Part shown: piece after piece, positions 9,218 to 17,469 of the stretch
Position numbering within the stretch: position 1 is the stretch's first letter
Layout: each line of letters starts with the position of its first letter
DNA from: Nitrosospira sp. 56-18
Lineage (GTDB): Bacteria > Pseudomonadota > Gammaproteobacteria > Burkholderiales > Nitrosomonadaceae
Direction: 5' to 3'
Assembly: GCA_001899235.1 (NCBI GenBank)
Contig: MKVR01000026.1
Span: forward strand, 1 to 46,064
DNA length: 46,064 bases
Translations under genes and position numbers: made by a program
Notes under the pieces: generated by a model
The model's input: the letters and a program-made list of their open reading frames with translations, nothing else
Databases searched by the model: none
What the model was told of the DNA's origin: nothing

Positions 9218-10419
9218 CCTGGTCCAGCTATCTTCCCCTCTGGCCGCTTTCTGTCAGCCCCGCGCTCTGGCTTGCGCTTTCGCTGGTGGTGGGCGTACTC
9301 GTCGGCGAGGCGCTGGTGCGCTACGCCAACCTCCCGCGCATCGTCGGTTATATAGGCATCGGCTTGTTGCTTGGTCCAGGCGGGATGGGTTTGATCCCCC
9401 AATTACCCGCCGCCGAATGGCGCCTAGTGGTCGACCTCGCACTTGGGATTCTGTTATTTGAACTGGGAAGCAAGGTGAATCTTCGCTGGCTCAAGGCTAA
9501 TCCCTGGCTTGCCGCCACCAGCCTGCTCGAAGCTGGAGCAAGTTTTTTTGCAGTGCTGCTGTTCCTGGTCTGGTTTGATATTCCTTCCGTCACCGCCTTT
9601 GTGGTTGCCGCCATCTCCATCGCCACTTCACCGGCCATCGTGGTGCGCATCGTGACCGAGTCGCGCGCCCAGGGCCAGGTAACCGACAGGCTCTTGTTGA
9701 TGACCGCCCTCAATTGCATTTATGCGGTCATTTTGTACAAAATCGCAGTAGCCTTCATGCACGGCGAAACCGGTACCGATCTGGTGCATTCCATATTGGC
9801 TCCACTCTACCTCATCAGCGGGTCGGCCCTGCTGGCCTGGCTGTTCGGCGTCACCTTCGAACGCATTCATCATTACGTGGGCCGGCACGAGGAAACCTTT
9901 TCCTTCGTGCTGTTCGGCATGATCGCCTTCGCGACCATCATGGCGTCGACCCTCAAGCTCAGTCCGATCCTGGTGCTGCTTGCGGCCGGCTTGATCACGC
10001 GTTACCAGCGCCAGCGGCCGCGTTCTTTCCCCCCGCATTTCGGATCAGCCGGCGCTGTTCTGGTCGTGCTGATGTTTATCGCAAATGGCCTGGCCGCAGA
10101 CCTGAGCGGCTTGCGTTACGGTTTGCTGGTCTTGCTGCTCATTGTCGTGCGCAGTGCGGCAAAGCTGCTATCCGTGCTCGCGCTGGGGCATTACAGCGGC
10201 ATTGGCGTGCGCCAGACGGTGGCTTTGGGCATTGCGCTCGTGCCCATGTCCAGCGTTGCGCTTCTGCTTACGCTGGATACGAGCACGATGTTTCCCGCAT
10301 TTGGCGCCGGAATGGGGCTCGTGCTGATGAGTTGTATCGTGATACTGGAGATTGCCGGGCCCATCGTGATGCAAAAAGCCCTCAAGGCGGCCGGGGAGAC
10401 CCCGGAGGAGAAAACATGA
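9214..10419 (+). CDS. CPA2-family cation:proton antiporter, membrane domain only
   Basis: 401 residues with about 11-12 hydrophobic segments. Family marks are the early VGYIGIGLLLGPGGMGL loop, the FELGSKVNL helix and the SIATSPAIV segment of Kef-type exchangers. It would exchange Na+ or K+ for protons across the inner membrane. It lacks the C-terminal RCK/KTN nucleotide-binding domain found in KefB/KefC. The ATG at 9214 has no clear ribosome site but overlaps a possible leader ORF. Its TGA overlaps the ATG of the next gene (ATGA at 10416-10419), so the two are surely co-transcribed. Confidence 0.85.
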   Translation: MTWSSYLPLWPLSVSPALWLALSLVVGVLVGEALVRYANLPRIVGYIGIGLLLGPGGMGLIPQLPAAEWRLVVDLALGILLFELGSKVNLRWLKANPWLAATSLLEAGASFFAVLLFLVWFDIPSVTAFVVAAISIATSPAIVVRIVTESRAQGQVTDRLLLMTALNCIYAVILYKIAVAFMHGETGTDLVHSILAPLYLISGSALLAWLFGVTFERIHHYVGRHEETFSFVLFGMIAFATIMASTLKLSPILVLLAAGLITRYQRQRPRSFPPHFGSAGAVLVVLMFIANGLAADLSGLRYGLLVLLLIVVRSAAKLLSVLALGHYSGIGVRQTVALGIALVPMSSVALLLTLDTSTMFPAFGAGMGLVLMSCIVILEIAGPIVMQKALKAAGETPEEKT

Positions 10420-11531
10420 GCCTGATGCCGTTCGCGTCCTCTCGCCCACTCACCCTGGGGGTGGAACTTGAGCTGCAGTTGCTCAGTTGCAATGACTATA
10501 ACCTGGTTTCTTCCGCGCCCGACATACTGCGGCGGGTGGCAAAGCATACGCATCCCGGCGATATCAAGCCCGAGATGACCCGCAGCATGATCGAGATCAA
10601 CACTTCCGTACAACAGGAATATGCCGCATTGGTCGAGGAACTGAGCGCACTGCGCAAAACAGTTTCCGATGCGGGGCGTTTCCTCAACGTTGCCGTAGCG
10701 GGTGGAGGCACGCATCCGTTTCAGCACTGGAGCGAGCAGAAGATTTTCGACGCTCCCCGCTTTCATTACCTTTCCGAACTGTATGGGTACCTGGCCAAGC
10801 AATTCACCATATTCGGCCAGCACGTGCATGTCGGCTGCGCAGGCCCTGACGAAGCGCTCCATCTGATGCACATGCTGTCGCGCTATATACCGCACTTCAT
10901 CGCCTTATCGGCCAGTTCGCCTTTTGTGCAGGGACACGACACGGGCTTCGCCTCGGCGAGGCTTAATTCCGTATTTTCGTTCCCCTTGAGCGGACGTGCC
11001 CCCTTTGTCCTGAGCTGGAGCGACTTCGAAGCCTTTTTTGCCAAAATGACGGCTACCGGCGTGGTGGAATCGATGAAGGACTTTTATTGGGATATTCGCC
11101 CCAAACCAGAATTCGGGACGATTGAAGTACGGGTATGCGACACGCCGCTCACAGTGGAAGTTGCAGCCGCCATCGCCTGCTACATCCAGTCCATGTCCCG
11201 CTATATCATGGTGGAGCAGCGCACTCCGCCGGAAGAGGATGACTATCTGGTATATACATTCAACCGGTTCCAGGCCTGCCGCTTCGGACTCGAAGGGATT
11301 TTCATCGACCCGCGCTCGCATGAGCGGCGTACTATCCGGGAAGATATCACCGCCATGCTGAACCGCATCGGCGACCATGCAAGCGAACTGGGAGCAGTGG
11401 AGGCGCTGGAACAGATCCGGAAAATACTTTCCGCGGGAAATGGCGCAAGCTGGTTTCGCCGCACCTATGCGCGGGAACACAACCTTGGCGACGTCATGCA
11501 ACTGCAGGCCGAGTTATGGATGGGGAATTGA
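10416..11531 (+). CDS. ybdK: YbdK-type carboxylate-amine ligase (glutamate-cysteine ligase family 2)
   Basis: 371 residues, the same size as E. coli YbdK (372), a weak gamma-glutamyl ligase. GCS2 family marks are the N-terminal GVELELQLL (glutamate/metal-binding acidic strand), the central GQHVHVG segment and the F-G-T-I-E-V-R-V-C-D-T-P core strand. It would join glutamate (or another carboxylate) to an amine at the cost of ATP; the natural product is not known for the family. The start has a GGAGGAG ribosome site and overlaps the antiporter stop by 4 bp. A possible terminator separates it from the downstream C26 gene. Confidence 0.88.
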   Translation: MSLMPFASSRPLTLGVELELQLLSCNDYNLVSSAPDILRRVAKHTHPGDIKPEMTRSMIEINTSVQQEYAALVEELSALRKTVSDAGRFLNVAVAGGGTHPFQHWSEQKIFDAPRFHYLSELYGYLAKQFTIFGQHVHVGCAGPDEALHLMHMLSRYIPHFIALSASSPFVQGHDTGFASARLNSVFSFPLSGRAPFVLSWSDFEAFFAKMTATGVVESMKDFYWDIRPKPEFGTIEVRVCDTPLTVEVAAAIACYIQSMSRYIMVEQRTPPEEDDYLVYTFNRFQACRFGLEGIFIDPRSHERRTIREDITAMLNRIGDHASELGAVEALEQIRKILSAGNGASWFRRTYAREHNLGDVMQLQAELWMGN

Positions 11532-11685
11532 CGATTTTGGATTACGCCGCAATACAGTGTACTATGCGATAGCGCACATCGGTGCAGTTGACCTTTCAGA
11601 ATATCTCCGGAATAGCACGTTAAAAATGAGCAGGATCGACGTCAGCGGCGAATGATCAAGCGCGTTGTTCACCCATCGGCACGAG

Positions 11686-11717
11686 ATGCCGAGGGACAAC
11701 GCCGATCCGGCATTTTT
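11686..11717 (+). terminator. Possible terminator/attenuator between ybdK and the C26 gene
   Basis: ATGCCG (11686-11691) pairs with CGGCAT (11708-11713), followed by TTTTT to 11717; a shorter GCCG-atc-CGGC stem (11701-11711) also fits. Just upstream, CGGCA (11677-11681) can instead pair with TGCCG (11687-11691), which would break the longer stem. Short stems, so tentative. Confidence 0.4.
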
Positions 11718-11755
11718 GACTAGAGAGCTTCCGAAGCACTACACCAGCCACCACG

Positions 11756-12529
11756 ATGACGCGCCCGTTACGCATTGGTTTATCGCCGCGCATTCTGCAC
11801 AACCCTCCTGCAGAACTGGGATTTCGCAACAAAACACTGCAATATCTCGAACAGAGTGTCGCGCACTGGATCATGCGGCGCCGTGCGCTGGCATTCATGC
11901 TGCCGGCGATAGAATCGGGAGGGGTGGAGCGTTCCAGCGTGCGCATCAGCGATTATGTCAAGGAAATAGACGGCCTGGTGCTGCAGGGAGGCGCGGATGT
12001 CAGTCCAATCTCTTATGGAGAAACCCCTATCCGGCCTGAATGGTCCGGTGATCGCGTGCGCGATCTTTACGAAATGGAACTGTTCTGGGAGTGCGTGGTG
12101 CAGGGAAAACCCGTACTCGGCATATGCCGCGGCCTGCAGCTCATCAATGTGGCGCTGGGCGGAAGCCTGTACCAGGATATCGTCACGGAGTGCCCGGATG
12201 CTGCTCCCCATGTGGATGCGGTGCTGTACGACCGGCACCGCCACCAGGTGCATATCGAGGAAAATTCCCGCCTGGCGACGTTATATGGAAATAATCCCGT
12301 CCACCTCGTCAACAGTATTCATCATCAGGCTATCAAACGGCTGGGGCGGGATTCCGTGGTCGAAGCAGTCTCCACCGACGGCATCATCGAAGCCATACGC
12401 ATGCGTGGAGAATGTTATGTGACGGGATTTCAATGGCACCCCGAGTTTCACTTCGACGCCAGCGAATTGCTCGACTCGGGCCCGATACTGGATGATTTTC
12501 TTTCCGCGGCGAAGAAACAGCGCATTTAG
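11756..12529 (+). CDS. Class I glutamine-amidotransferase-like peptidase C26 (PuuD-like gamma-glutamyl hydrolase)
   Basis: 257 residues. The nucleophile elbow is GICRG with Cys124, and the catalytic pair is His228 and Glu230 in QWHPE. The LQGGADVSP and IHHQAI segments are typical of family C26 (PuuD, gamma-glutamyl-GABA hydrolase). It would cleave a gamma-glutamyl amide bond. It follows the YbdK-type ligase by 224 bp, so a ligase and a hydrolase acting on gamma-glutamyl compounds are neighbours. The TAG stop forms part of TTAG, the target of a miniature element starting at 12530. Confidence 0.85.
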   Translation: MTRPLRIGLSPRILHNPPAELGFRNKTLQYLEQSVAHWIMRRRALAFMLPAIESGGVERSSVRISDYVKEIDGLVLQGGADVSPISYGETPIRPEWSGDRVRDLYEMELFWECVVQGKPVLGICRGLQLINVALGGSLYQDIVTECPDAAPHVDAVLYDRHRHQVHIEENSRLATLYGNNPVHLVNSIHHQAIKRLGRDSVVEAVSTDGIIEAIRMRGECYVTGFQWHPEFHFDASELLDSGPILDDFLSAAKKQRI

Positions 12530-12560
12530 GGAAGCACTGAACAAATCCTCGGTGCCGCAA
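12530..12560 (+). mobile_element. Miniature element end fragment, copy C
   Basis: GGAAGCACTGAACAAATCCTCG matches the left end of the family, preceded by TTAG (12526-12529), whose TAG is the stop codon of the C26 gene. No matching right end was found before thrC, so it looks like a solo or decayed end. Confidence 0.6.
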
Positions 12561-12606
12561 CAGCGGCCTTCCCCGTCACGATGCAGCAACAGTCTTCCAA
12601 AAACCG

Positions 12607-14070
12607 CTATCGCACTACCTTTTCATATTCTTCGAAAGTGCCTGCTTCGCCAGTATTGCGTGCTTGCTCGGCAATGAATGTCTTCACCGGGTCGGCGTCG
12701 GCATTCATCACCACATACCGTTGTGGCAGGTTCTCTATGCCTTGATACCCGGCTGGGCGTGGCGGCTCGTGGCTGATAGCCTCCATGATGCTTTCAGAAA
12801 ATTTGACCGGAAGCGCGGTTTCAAGGCAAACCAGCGGCACGCCCTCCTCGCGGTATTCCATTCCCACCTTCAAGCCATCCGCGGTGTGAGGATCCACCAG
12901 CACGCCATACTGTTCATGAATCCGCCGTATGGTTGCGATACGGGCCGCGTGGCTGCTGGTTCCGGAAACAATGCCGAAGTCCTTTATCTTCTCCCACAGG
13001 GAGCCGCCGGAAAGATCGAAAAAATCTCCTCCTCCCCTTTCGATTTTCCCCCACAGCTCCTTCACCCGATTCGCGTCCCGTCCCGCCAGATCGAAAATGA
13101 AACGCTCGAAATTGGACGCCTTGGATATATCCATGGAAGGGCTGCTGGTGTGATGCGTCTCATCGGTGCCGCGGGGACGGTAGCGCCCTGTCCTGAAGAA
13201 CTCATCCAGCACATCGTTTTCATTGGTGGCGAGAATCAGGCGCCTGACAGGCAGTCCCATCATTCGAGCCACATGCCCCGCGCAGATATTGCCGAAGTTG
13301 CCCGATGGCACCGCAAACGACACCTGTTCCGCGTTTGATCGGGTTGCGGCAAAATAACCCTTGAAGTAATAGACGATCTGCGCGGCAATGCGGGCCCAGT
13401 TTATCGAGTTGATCGTTCCGATATGGTATTTCTGCTTGAAAGCGGAATCATTGCTGACTGCCTTGACGATATCCTGGCAGTCATCGAACACGCCGCGGAT
13501 GGCAATATTGAAAATATTCGGATCCTGCAGGGAAAACATCTGGGCTGTCTGAAAACGGCTCATCTTCCCCTGCGGCGACAGCATGAATACCCGGATTCCC
13601 GCCTTGCCCCGCATGGCATATTCCGCGCTGGGCCCGGTATCCCCGGATGTGGCGCCCAGGATATTCAGGTGGTCCTCGGTTTTTGCCAGTGTGTATTCGA
13701 ACAGATTGCCAAGTAATTGCAGGGCGATATCCTTGAATGCCAGGGTCGGCCCATTCGACAGCGCCAGGATATGCAATCCGGGTTCCAGGGTTTTAAGAGG
13801 GGTGATTTCATCGCTGCCGAAGGATCCGGCTGTGTAAGTACGTTCAATGATATTGCGCAAATCAGCGGTGGGAATATCGTCGGCAAAGCGGGAAATGATC
13901 TCGAACGCCAGCTCGCGGTAGCTCAGGCCGCGCAATTGCTGCAACGCGGCGGAATCGAACTCCGGGTACGCCTCAGGCATGGTCAGCCCGCCATCTGCAG
14001 CTAGCCCCCCCAGGAGAATGCTGGAAAACTTTTTGGGCGGCATGCCGCCCCGGGTAGAAACATAACGCAT
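12607..14070 (-). CDS. thrC: Threonine synthase
   Basis: Converts O-phosphohomoserine to threonine with PLP. The 487 residues fit the long bacterial/fungal class. The N-terminus MRYVSTRG is typical, Lys113 in GPTLAFKDIALQ is the PLP Schiff-base residue, and GATSGDTGPSAE and SGNFGNICAG are cofactor phosphate loops. The ATG has an AGGAAG ribosome site. It is the last gene of an aminotransferase-hom-thrC run on the minus strand, 121 bp after hom. A terminator-like hairpin with a T-run lies directly before the ribosome site. Confidence 0.96.
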   Translation of the reverse strand: MRYVSTRGGMPPKKFSSILLGGLAADGGLTMPEAYPEFDSAALQQLRGLSYRELAFEIISRFADDIPTADLRNIIERTYTAGSFGSDEITPLKTLEPGLHILALSNGPTLAFKDIALQLLGNLFEYTLAKTEDHLNILGATSGDTGPSAEYAMRGKAGIRVFMLSPQGKMSRFQTAQMFSLQDPNIFNIAIRGVFDDCQDIVKAVSNDSAFKQKYHIGTINSINWARIAAQIVYYFKGYFAATRSNAEQVSFAVPSGNFGNICAGHVARMMGLPVRRLILATNENDVLDEFFRTGRYRPRGTDETHHTSSPSMDISKASNFERFIFDLAGRDANRVKELWGKIERGGGDFFDLSGGSLWEKIKDFGIVSGTSSHAARIATIRRIHEQYGVLVDPHTADGLKVGMEYREEGVPLVCLETALPVKFSESIMEAISHEPPRPAGYQGIENLPQRYVVMNADADPVKTFIAEQARNTGEAGTFEEYEKVVR

Positions 14071-14082
14071 TTTTTCTTCCTG

Positions 14083-14106
14083 AAAAAACGAAACCGGTAG
14101 CCGGTT
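14083..14106 (-). terminator. Terminator-like hairpin just upstream of thrC
   Basis: On the minus strand AACCGG-cta-CCGGTT (14106 down to 14092) is followed by TCG and six T residues (14088-14083), ending about 12 bp before the thrC ATG. It lies after hom and immediately before the thrC ribosome site, so if active it would either end the hom message or act as an attenuator. A second perfect hairpin, CAAGGGG-aaac-CCCCTTG, lies at 14139-14156. Confidence 0.5.
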
Positions 14107-14189
14107 CAGGCCGGAGTCGCGGTGTATTCGAAGGTATTCAAGGGGAAACCCCCTTGCGGCGCACTGCTGCAGCGTAAGCTGAAGGACAT
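14106..14189 (-). CDS. Possible 27-codon leader peptide before thrC
   Basis: ATG at 14187-14189, just after hom, opens 27 codons with TGA at 14106-14108, exactly at the base of the terminator-like hairpin. Three of the last nine residues are threonine (NTFEYTATPA). There is no good ribosome site and the 121 bp gap is open in another frame too, so this is a weak call. Confidence 0.2.
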   Translation of the reverse strand: MSFSLRCSSAPQGGFPLNTFEYTATPA

Positions 14190-14191
14190 CG

Positions 14192-15508
14192 CTACTTGCT
14201 GTTCAATTGCTCCAGCCGGATACGTGTCACTTTACCCACCACGAGGGGCAGTTTCTGGATCCCGGCGATTGCGGCGTTGATATTTTTCTCCAGAGCCAGA
14301 TGGGTAAGCATGATGATGTCCACATGGTCCTCCCCTTCGCTGGGTTCCTTTTGCACCATTGCGTCGATGGAAATTCCCAGGTCTGCGAGCACGCGGGTGA
14401 TGTCGGCCAATGCCCCCGGTTTATCGATGACTCGCAGTCGCAGGTAATAAGATGTTTCCACCTCTTCCATTTCCAGGACCGGCGTATTGGAAAGCAGGTC
14501 GGACTGGAAAGCGAGATGGGGGACGCGATGTTTCGGATCGGCAGTATGCATCCGGGTGACATCCACCAGGTCCGCGACGACAGAACTGGCCGTGGGTTCC
14601 GCACCGGCTCCCGCGCCGTAGTATAGCGTTGCGCCAACCGCGTCGCCTTTCACCACGATGGCGTTCATCACCCCTTCCACGTTGGCTATCAGGCGGCGCG
14701 CGGGAATCAAGGTCGGGTGGACGCGCAACTCGATTCCGACCGAAGTGCGCCGGGTAATGCCCAGAAGCTTGATGCGATATCCCAGTTCTTCCGCGTAGCG
14801 TATGTCTTCACGGGTCAGTCTGGTAATGCCTTCGGTGAAAACCTTGTCGAACTGCATGGGAATCCCAAAGGCGATCGAAGCCATGATGGTAAGCTTGTGC
14901 GCCGCATCGATGCCCTCGACATCGAAAGTGGGATCCGCTTCGGCATAGCCCAGCTTCTGCGCCTGCTTGAGCACCGTATCAAAGGTCAATCCCTTGTCGC
15001 GCATCTCCGAGAGAATGAAATTGCTCGTGCCATTGATGATCCCCGCAATCCATTCGATGCGATTCGCCGTGAGGCCCTCGCGCAACGCCTTGATGATGGG
15101 TATTCCACCCGCCACCGCTGCTTCGAACGCAACCATTACGCCCTTCCGCTGGGCTGCCGCAAATATTTCCGTGCCATGCGAGGCCAGCAGGGCCTTGTTG
15201 GCGGTGATGACATGCTTGCCGTTTTCTATGGCCTTGAGCGTCAGCTCTTTCGCGGCGGTATACCCGCCTATCAGCTCCACCACGATGTCTATGTCTGGAT
15301 GCGTCACGATTGCGTTTGCATCGTCCGTAACCACAATGTCATTACCCGCGATTTTTCGCGCCTTTTCCACATCACGGTCGGCAATCATGCGAATGATGAT
15401 TCCTCGCCCCGCGCGCCTGCTGATTTCTTCCTGATTACGCTTGAGCACTGCAAAAGTACCCCCGCCGACAGTGCCTATGCCTAGTAATCCTACGCTGATG
15501 GGTTTCAT
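14192..15508 (-). CDS. hom: Homoserine dehydrogenase
   Basis: Reduces aspartate semialdehyde to homoserine with NAD(P)H, the branch point to threonine and methionine. From the ATG at 15506-15508 the protein is 438 residues; the frame extends 18 codons further but without family character. Rossmann motif GLLGIGTVGGG (residues 7-17), the NKALLA strand, the central VEGIDAAHKL catalytic segment, and a C-terminal ACT domain from about residue 350 (YYLRLRVIDKPGALADI) for likely threonine feedback. It is 76 bp after the aminotransferase and 121 bp before thrC. Confidence 0.96.
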   Translation of the reverse strand: MKPISVGLLGIGTVGGGTFAVLKRNQEEISRRAGRGIIIRMIADRDVEKARKIAGNDIVVTDDANAIVTHPDIDIVVELIGGYTAAKELTLKAIENGKHVITANKALLASHGTEIFAAAQRKGVMVAFEAAVAGGIPIIKALREGLTANRIEWIAGIINGTSNFILSEMRDKGLTFDTVLKQAQKLGYAEADPTFDVEGIDAAHKLTIMASIAFGIPMQFDKVFTEGITRLTREDIRYAEELGYRIKLLGITRRTSVGIELRVHPTLIPARRLIANVEGVMNAIVVKGDAVGATLYYGAGAGAEPTASSVVADLVDVTRMHTADPKHRVPHLAFQSDLLSNTPVLEMEEVETSYYLRLRVIDKPGALADITRVLADLGISIDAMVQKEPSEGEDHVDIIMLTHLALEKNINAAIAGIQKLPLVVGKVTRIRLEQLNSK

Positions 15509-15584
15509 GTCCTGACAGATGAATGAATTGTTGGAAATGTTGCTGGTACGATGCACAGTCAAGAATAAAAAATCACGCTTCCCG

Positions 15585-16832
15585 TCATTTGCTCTCTTCC
15601 GGTGATCTGATCCGGGTTCGCTTGCGGTATCGCCCGAGAAAATCGCCGATCCGCCCTATCGCTTCAGTGAGGTCATCGCTATTGGGCAGGAATACCACCC
15701 TGAAATGGTCGGGTGCCGGCCAGTTGAAACCGCTGCCTTGCACCAGCAGCACTCTTTCCTCCAGCAGGAGATCCAGGACAAACTGCTCATCATCCTCGAC
15801 GGGATAAATTTCCGGATCCAGCCGGGGAAACAGGTACATCGCCGCCTTCGGCTTGTAGCACGTCACGCCGGGAATATCGGTGAGCAGCTTCCATGCCAGA
15901 TCGCGCTGCCGCATGAGGCGTCCGGTCGGCATCACGAGGTCGTTGATGCTCTGGTATCCGCCGAGCGCGGTCTGGATACCGAATTGCGAAGGCACATTCG
16001 CACAGAGCCGCATCGAGGCAAGCATGGTCAGTCCGGCAATATAGTCGCGCGCAAACTGTTTCTGCCCGGAAACCACCGCCCACCCGGAGCGGAAGCCCGC
16101 AGCCCGGTAATTTTTGGATAGCCCGTTCAATGTCACAAACAGCACGTCGTCCGCGAGCGAGGCTATCGAGGTATGAGTGGCATTATCGTACAATACCTTA
16201 TCGTATATCTCATCCGCGTAGATGATCAGCTGGTGCTCGCGCGCAATGTCGGCAATCCCGCGCAGGATATCGTCCGGGTAAAGTGCGCCGGTCGGATTAT
16301 TGGGGTTGATGACAACAATGGCGCGAGTGCTGGAAGTCACTTTCGCGCGAATGTCATCCAGATCGGGCAGCCAGTCCGACTTCTCATCGCATACATAATG
16401 CCGTGGCGTTCCTCCCGCCAGTACAACTGCGGCTGTCCACAAGGGATAATCGGGTGCGGGAATCAGCACTTCGTCCCCGGTGTTCAGCAGCGCCTGCATC
16501 GCCATCACGATCAGTTCCGAAACGCCATTGCCGATATAGATATCCTCCATCCGCACACCCTGGATCTGTTTCTCCTGGGTGTAGTGCATGATGGCCTTGC
16601 GTGCCGCGAACAACCCCTTTGAATCGCAATATCCGGAAGCGGCAGACAGGTTATGGATCACATCCTGGAGAATTTCCTGCGGCGCATCAAAGCCAAATGA
16701 GGCGGGATTGCCGATATTGAGCTTGATGATGCGATGCCCTTCCTCCTCCATCTGCCTTGCGCGGTCCAGCACAGGCCCGCGAATGTCGTAGCAGACATTG
16801 GCCAGCTTGCTGGATTTCAGGATCGGTTGCAT
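15585..16832 (-). CDS. alaA: Pyridoxal-phosphate aminotransferase, AlaA/AlaT type
   Basis: Class I/II aminotransferase of 415 residues, likely making alanine from pyruvate and glutamate. Marks: LNIGNPASFGF, the GNGVSELI turn, NPNNPTGALYP, DEIYDKVLY and the PLP lysine Lys240 in LNGLSKNYRAAGFRSGW. The ATG at 16830-16832 matches the family start (MQPILKSSKLANVCYDIRGP); an upstream TTG at 16932-16934 is open but not family-like. No strong ribosome site is seen. It heads the hom-thrC run, an order seen in betaproteobacteria. AlaA versus other subclasses is judged by motif resemblance only. Confidence 0.85.
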   Translation of the reverse strand: MQPILKSSKLANVCYDIRGPVLDRARQMEEEGHRIIKLNIGNPASFGFDAPQEILQDVIHNLSAASGYCDSKGLFAARKAIMHYTQEKQIQGVRMEDIYIGNGVSELIVMAMQALLNTGDEVLIPAPDYPLWTAAVVLAGGTPRHYVCDEKSDWLPDLDDIRAKVTSSTRAIVVINPNNPTGALYPDDILRGIADIAREHQLIIYADEIYDKVLYDNATHTSIASLADDVLFVTLNGLSKNYRAAGFRSGWAVVSGQKQFARDYIAGLTMLASMRLCANVPSQFGIQTALGGYQSINDLVMPTGRLMRQRDLAWKLLTDIPGVTCYKPKAAMYLFPRLDPEIYPVEDDEQFVLDLLLEERVLLVQGSGFNWPAPDHFRVVFLPNSDDLTEAIGRIGDFLGRYRKRTRIRSPEESK

Positions 16833-17026
16833 GGTTTTGGATTGGATGACTGGAAGAGGCGGTTGCCGCGAACACACCGTGGCCTCCTGCAAAGAGGAGG
16901 ATATGGGCGACGGAATCGGAATTTTAATTTTCAAGCAGGTAGTCTGTTCGGCTGATCATGCCTTTGTTCCGCTTTATTGCATCGCAAAAAAGATGTAATG
17001 TTACCCGACAGACCAACGTGCCGCAA

Positions 17027-17404
17027 ATGGAGACTGATTTGAAGCTGCACCTTTCCGGGTTATCCGAACAAAACACGTTCACCGGCTACGGTGCCGGATA
17101 TGTTACGATCAACCAGATACGCTACGAACAAAGCCTGATCGTCCTGCCCGATCTCATCATCGACTGGGAACCCAGGACCCTGGAGCAACTCGAGCCTGAG
17201 CACTTTGCATTCCTGCTTTCGTTGCAGCCTGAAATGGTGCTGTTAGGGACAGGACCCATGCTGCGGTTTCCGCATCCTTCCCTGACGAAAATGCTGACTG
17301 CTGCGGGAATCGGGGTGGAAGTAATGGATACCCAGGCGGCATGCCGCACCTACAACATATTGATGGCGGAAGGACGGCGCGTGGCGGCGGCACTCGTCAT
17401 TTGA
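17027..17404 (+). CDS. Mth938-like domain protein (NDUFAF3/AAMDC family)
   Basis: 125 residues forming one Mth938-like domain (formerly DUF498/598). Visible features are FTGYGAGYVTIN, the IIDWEP strand, LLGTGPMLRFP and the C-terminal DTQAACRTYNILMAEGRRVAAAL segment. The human relative NDUFAF3 helps assemble respiratory complex I; the bacterial role is unknown. The ATG at 17027 fits the family start better than one 69 bp upstream. It is divergent from the alaA-like gene. Confidence 0.85.
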   Translation: METDLKLHLSGLSEQNTFTGYGAGYVTINQIRYEQSLIVLPDLIIDWEPRTLEQLEPEHFAFLLSLQPEMVLLGTGPMLRFPHPSLTKMLTAAGIGVEVMDTQAACRTYNILMAEGRRVAAALVI

Positions 17405-17413
17405 TCTCGCCGG

Positions 17414-17457
17414 CTTTCGCACACTCCACCCTGTCCAACTGCCCGGATTCAGGATTA
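17414..17457 (+). repeat. Short dispersed repeat R2, copy 2
   Basis: About 44 bp nearly identical to the complement of 34906-34951 (shared ACTCCACCCTGTCCAACTGC, then a GGATT(T/C)AGGATTAT tail). It runs directly into miniature element end D, so the two repeats may be parts of one element type. Confidence 0.65.
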
Positions 17458-17469
17458 TTCAGCGCTTCC
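17446..17469 (-). mobile_element. Miniature element end fragment, copy D, inside the EAL gene's 3' end
   Basis: The complement starts GGAAGCGCTGAATAATCC at 17469, preceded by CTTG (17470-17473). The bases G-GGA-AGC-GCT-GA supply the last codons (Gly-Lys-Arg) and the TGA stop of the phosphodiesterase gene. No opposite end was found. Confidence 0.65.
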
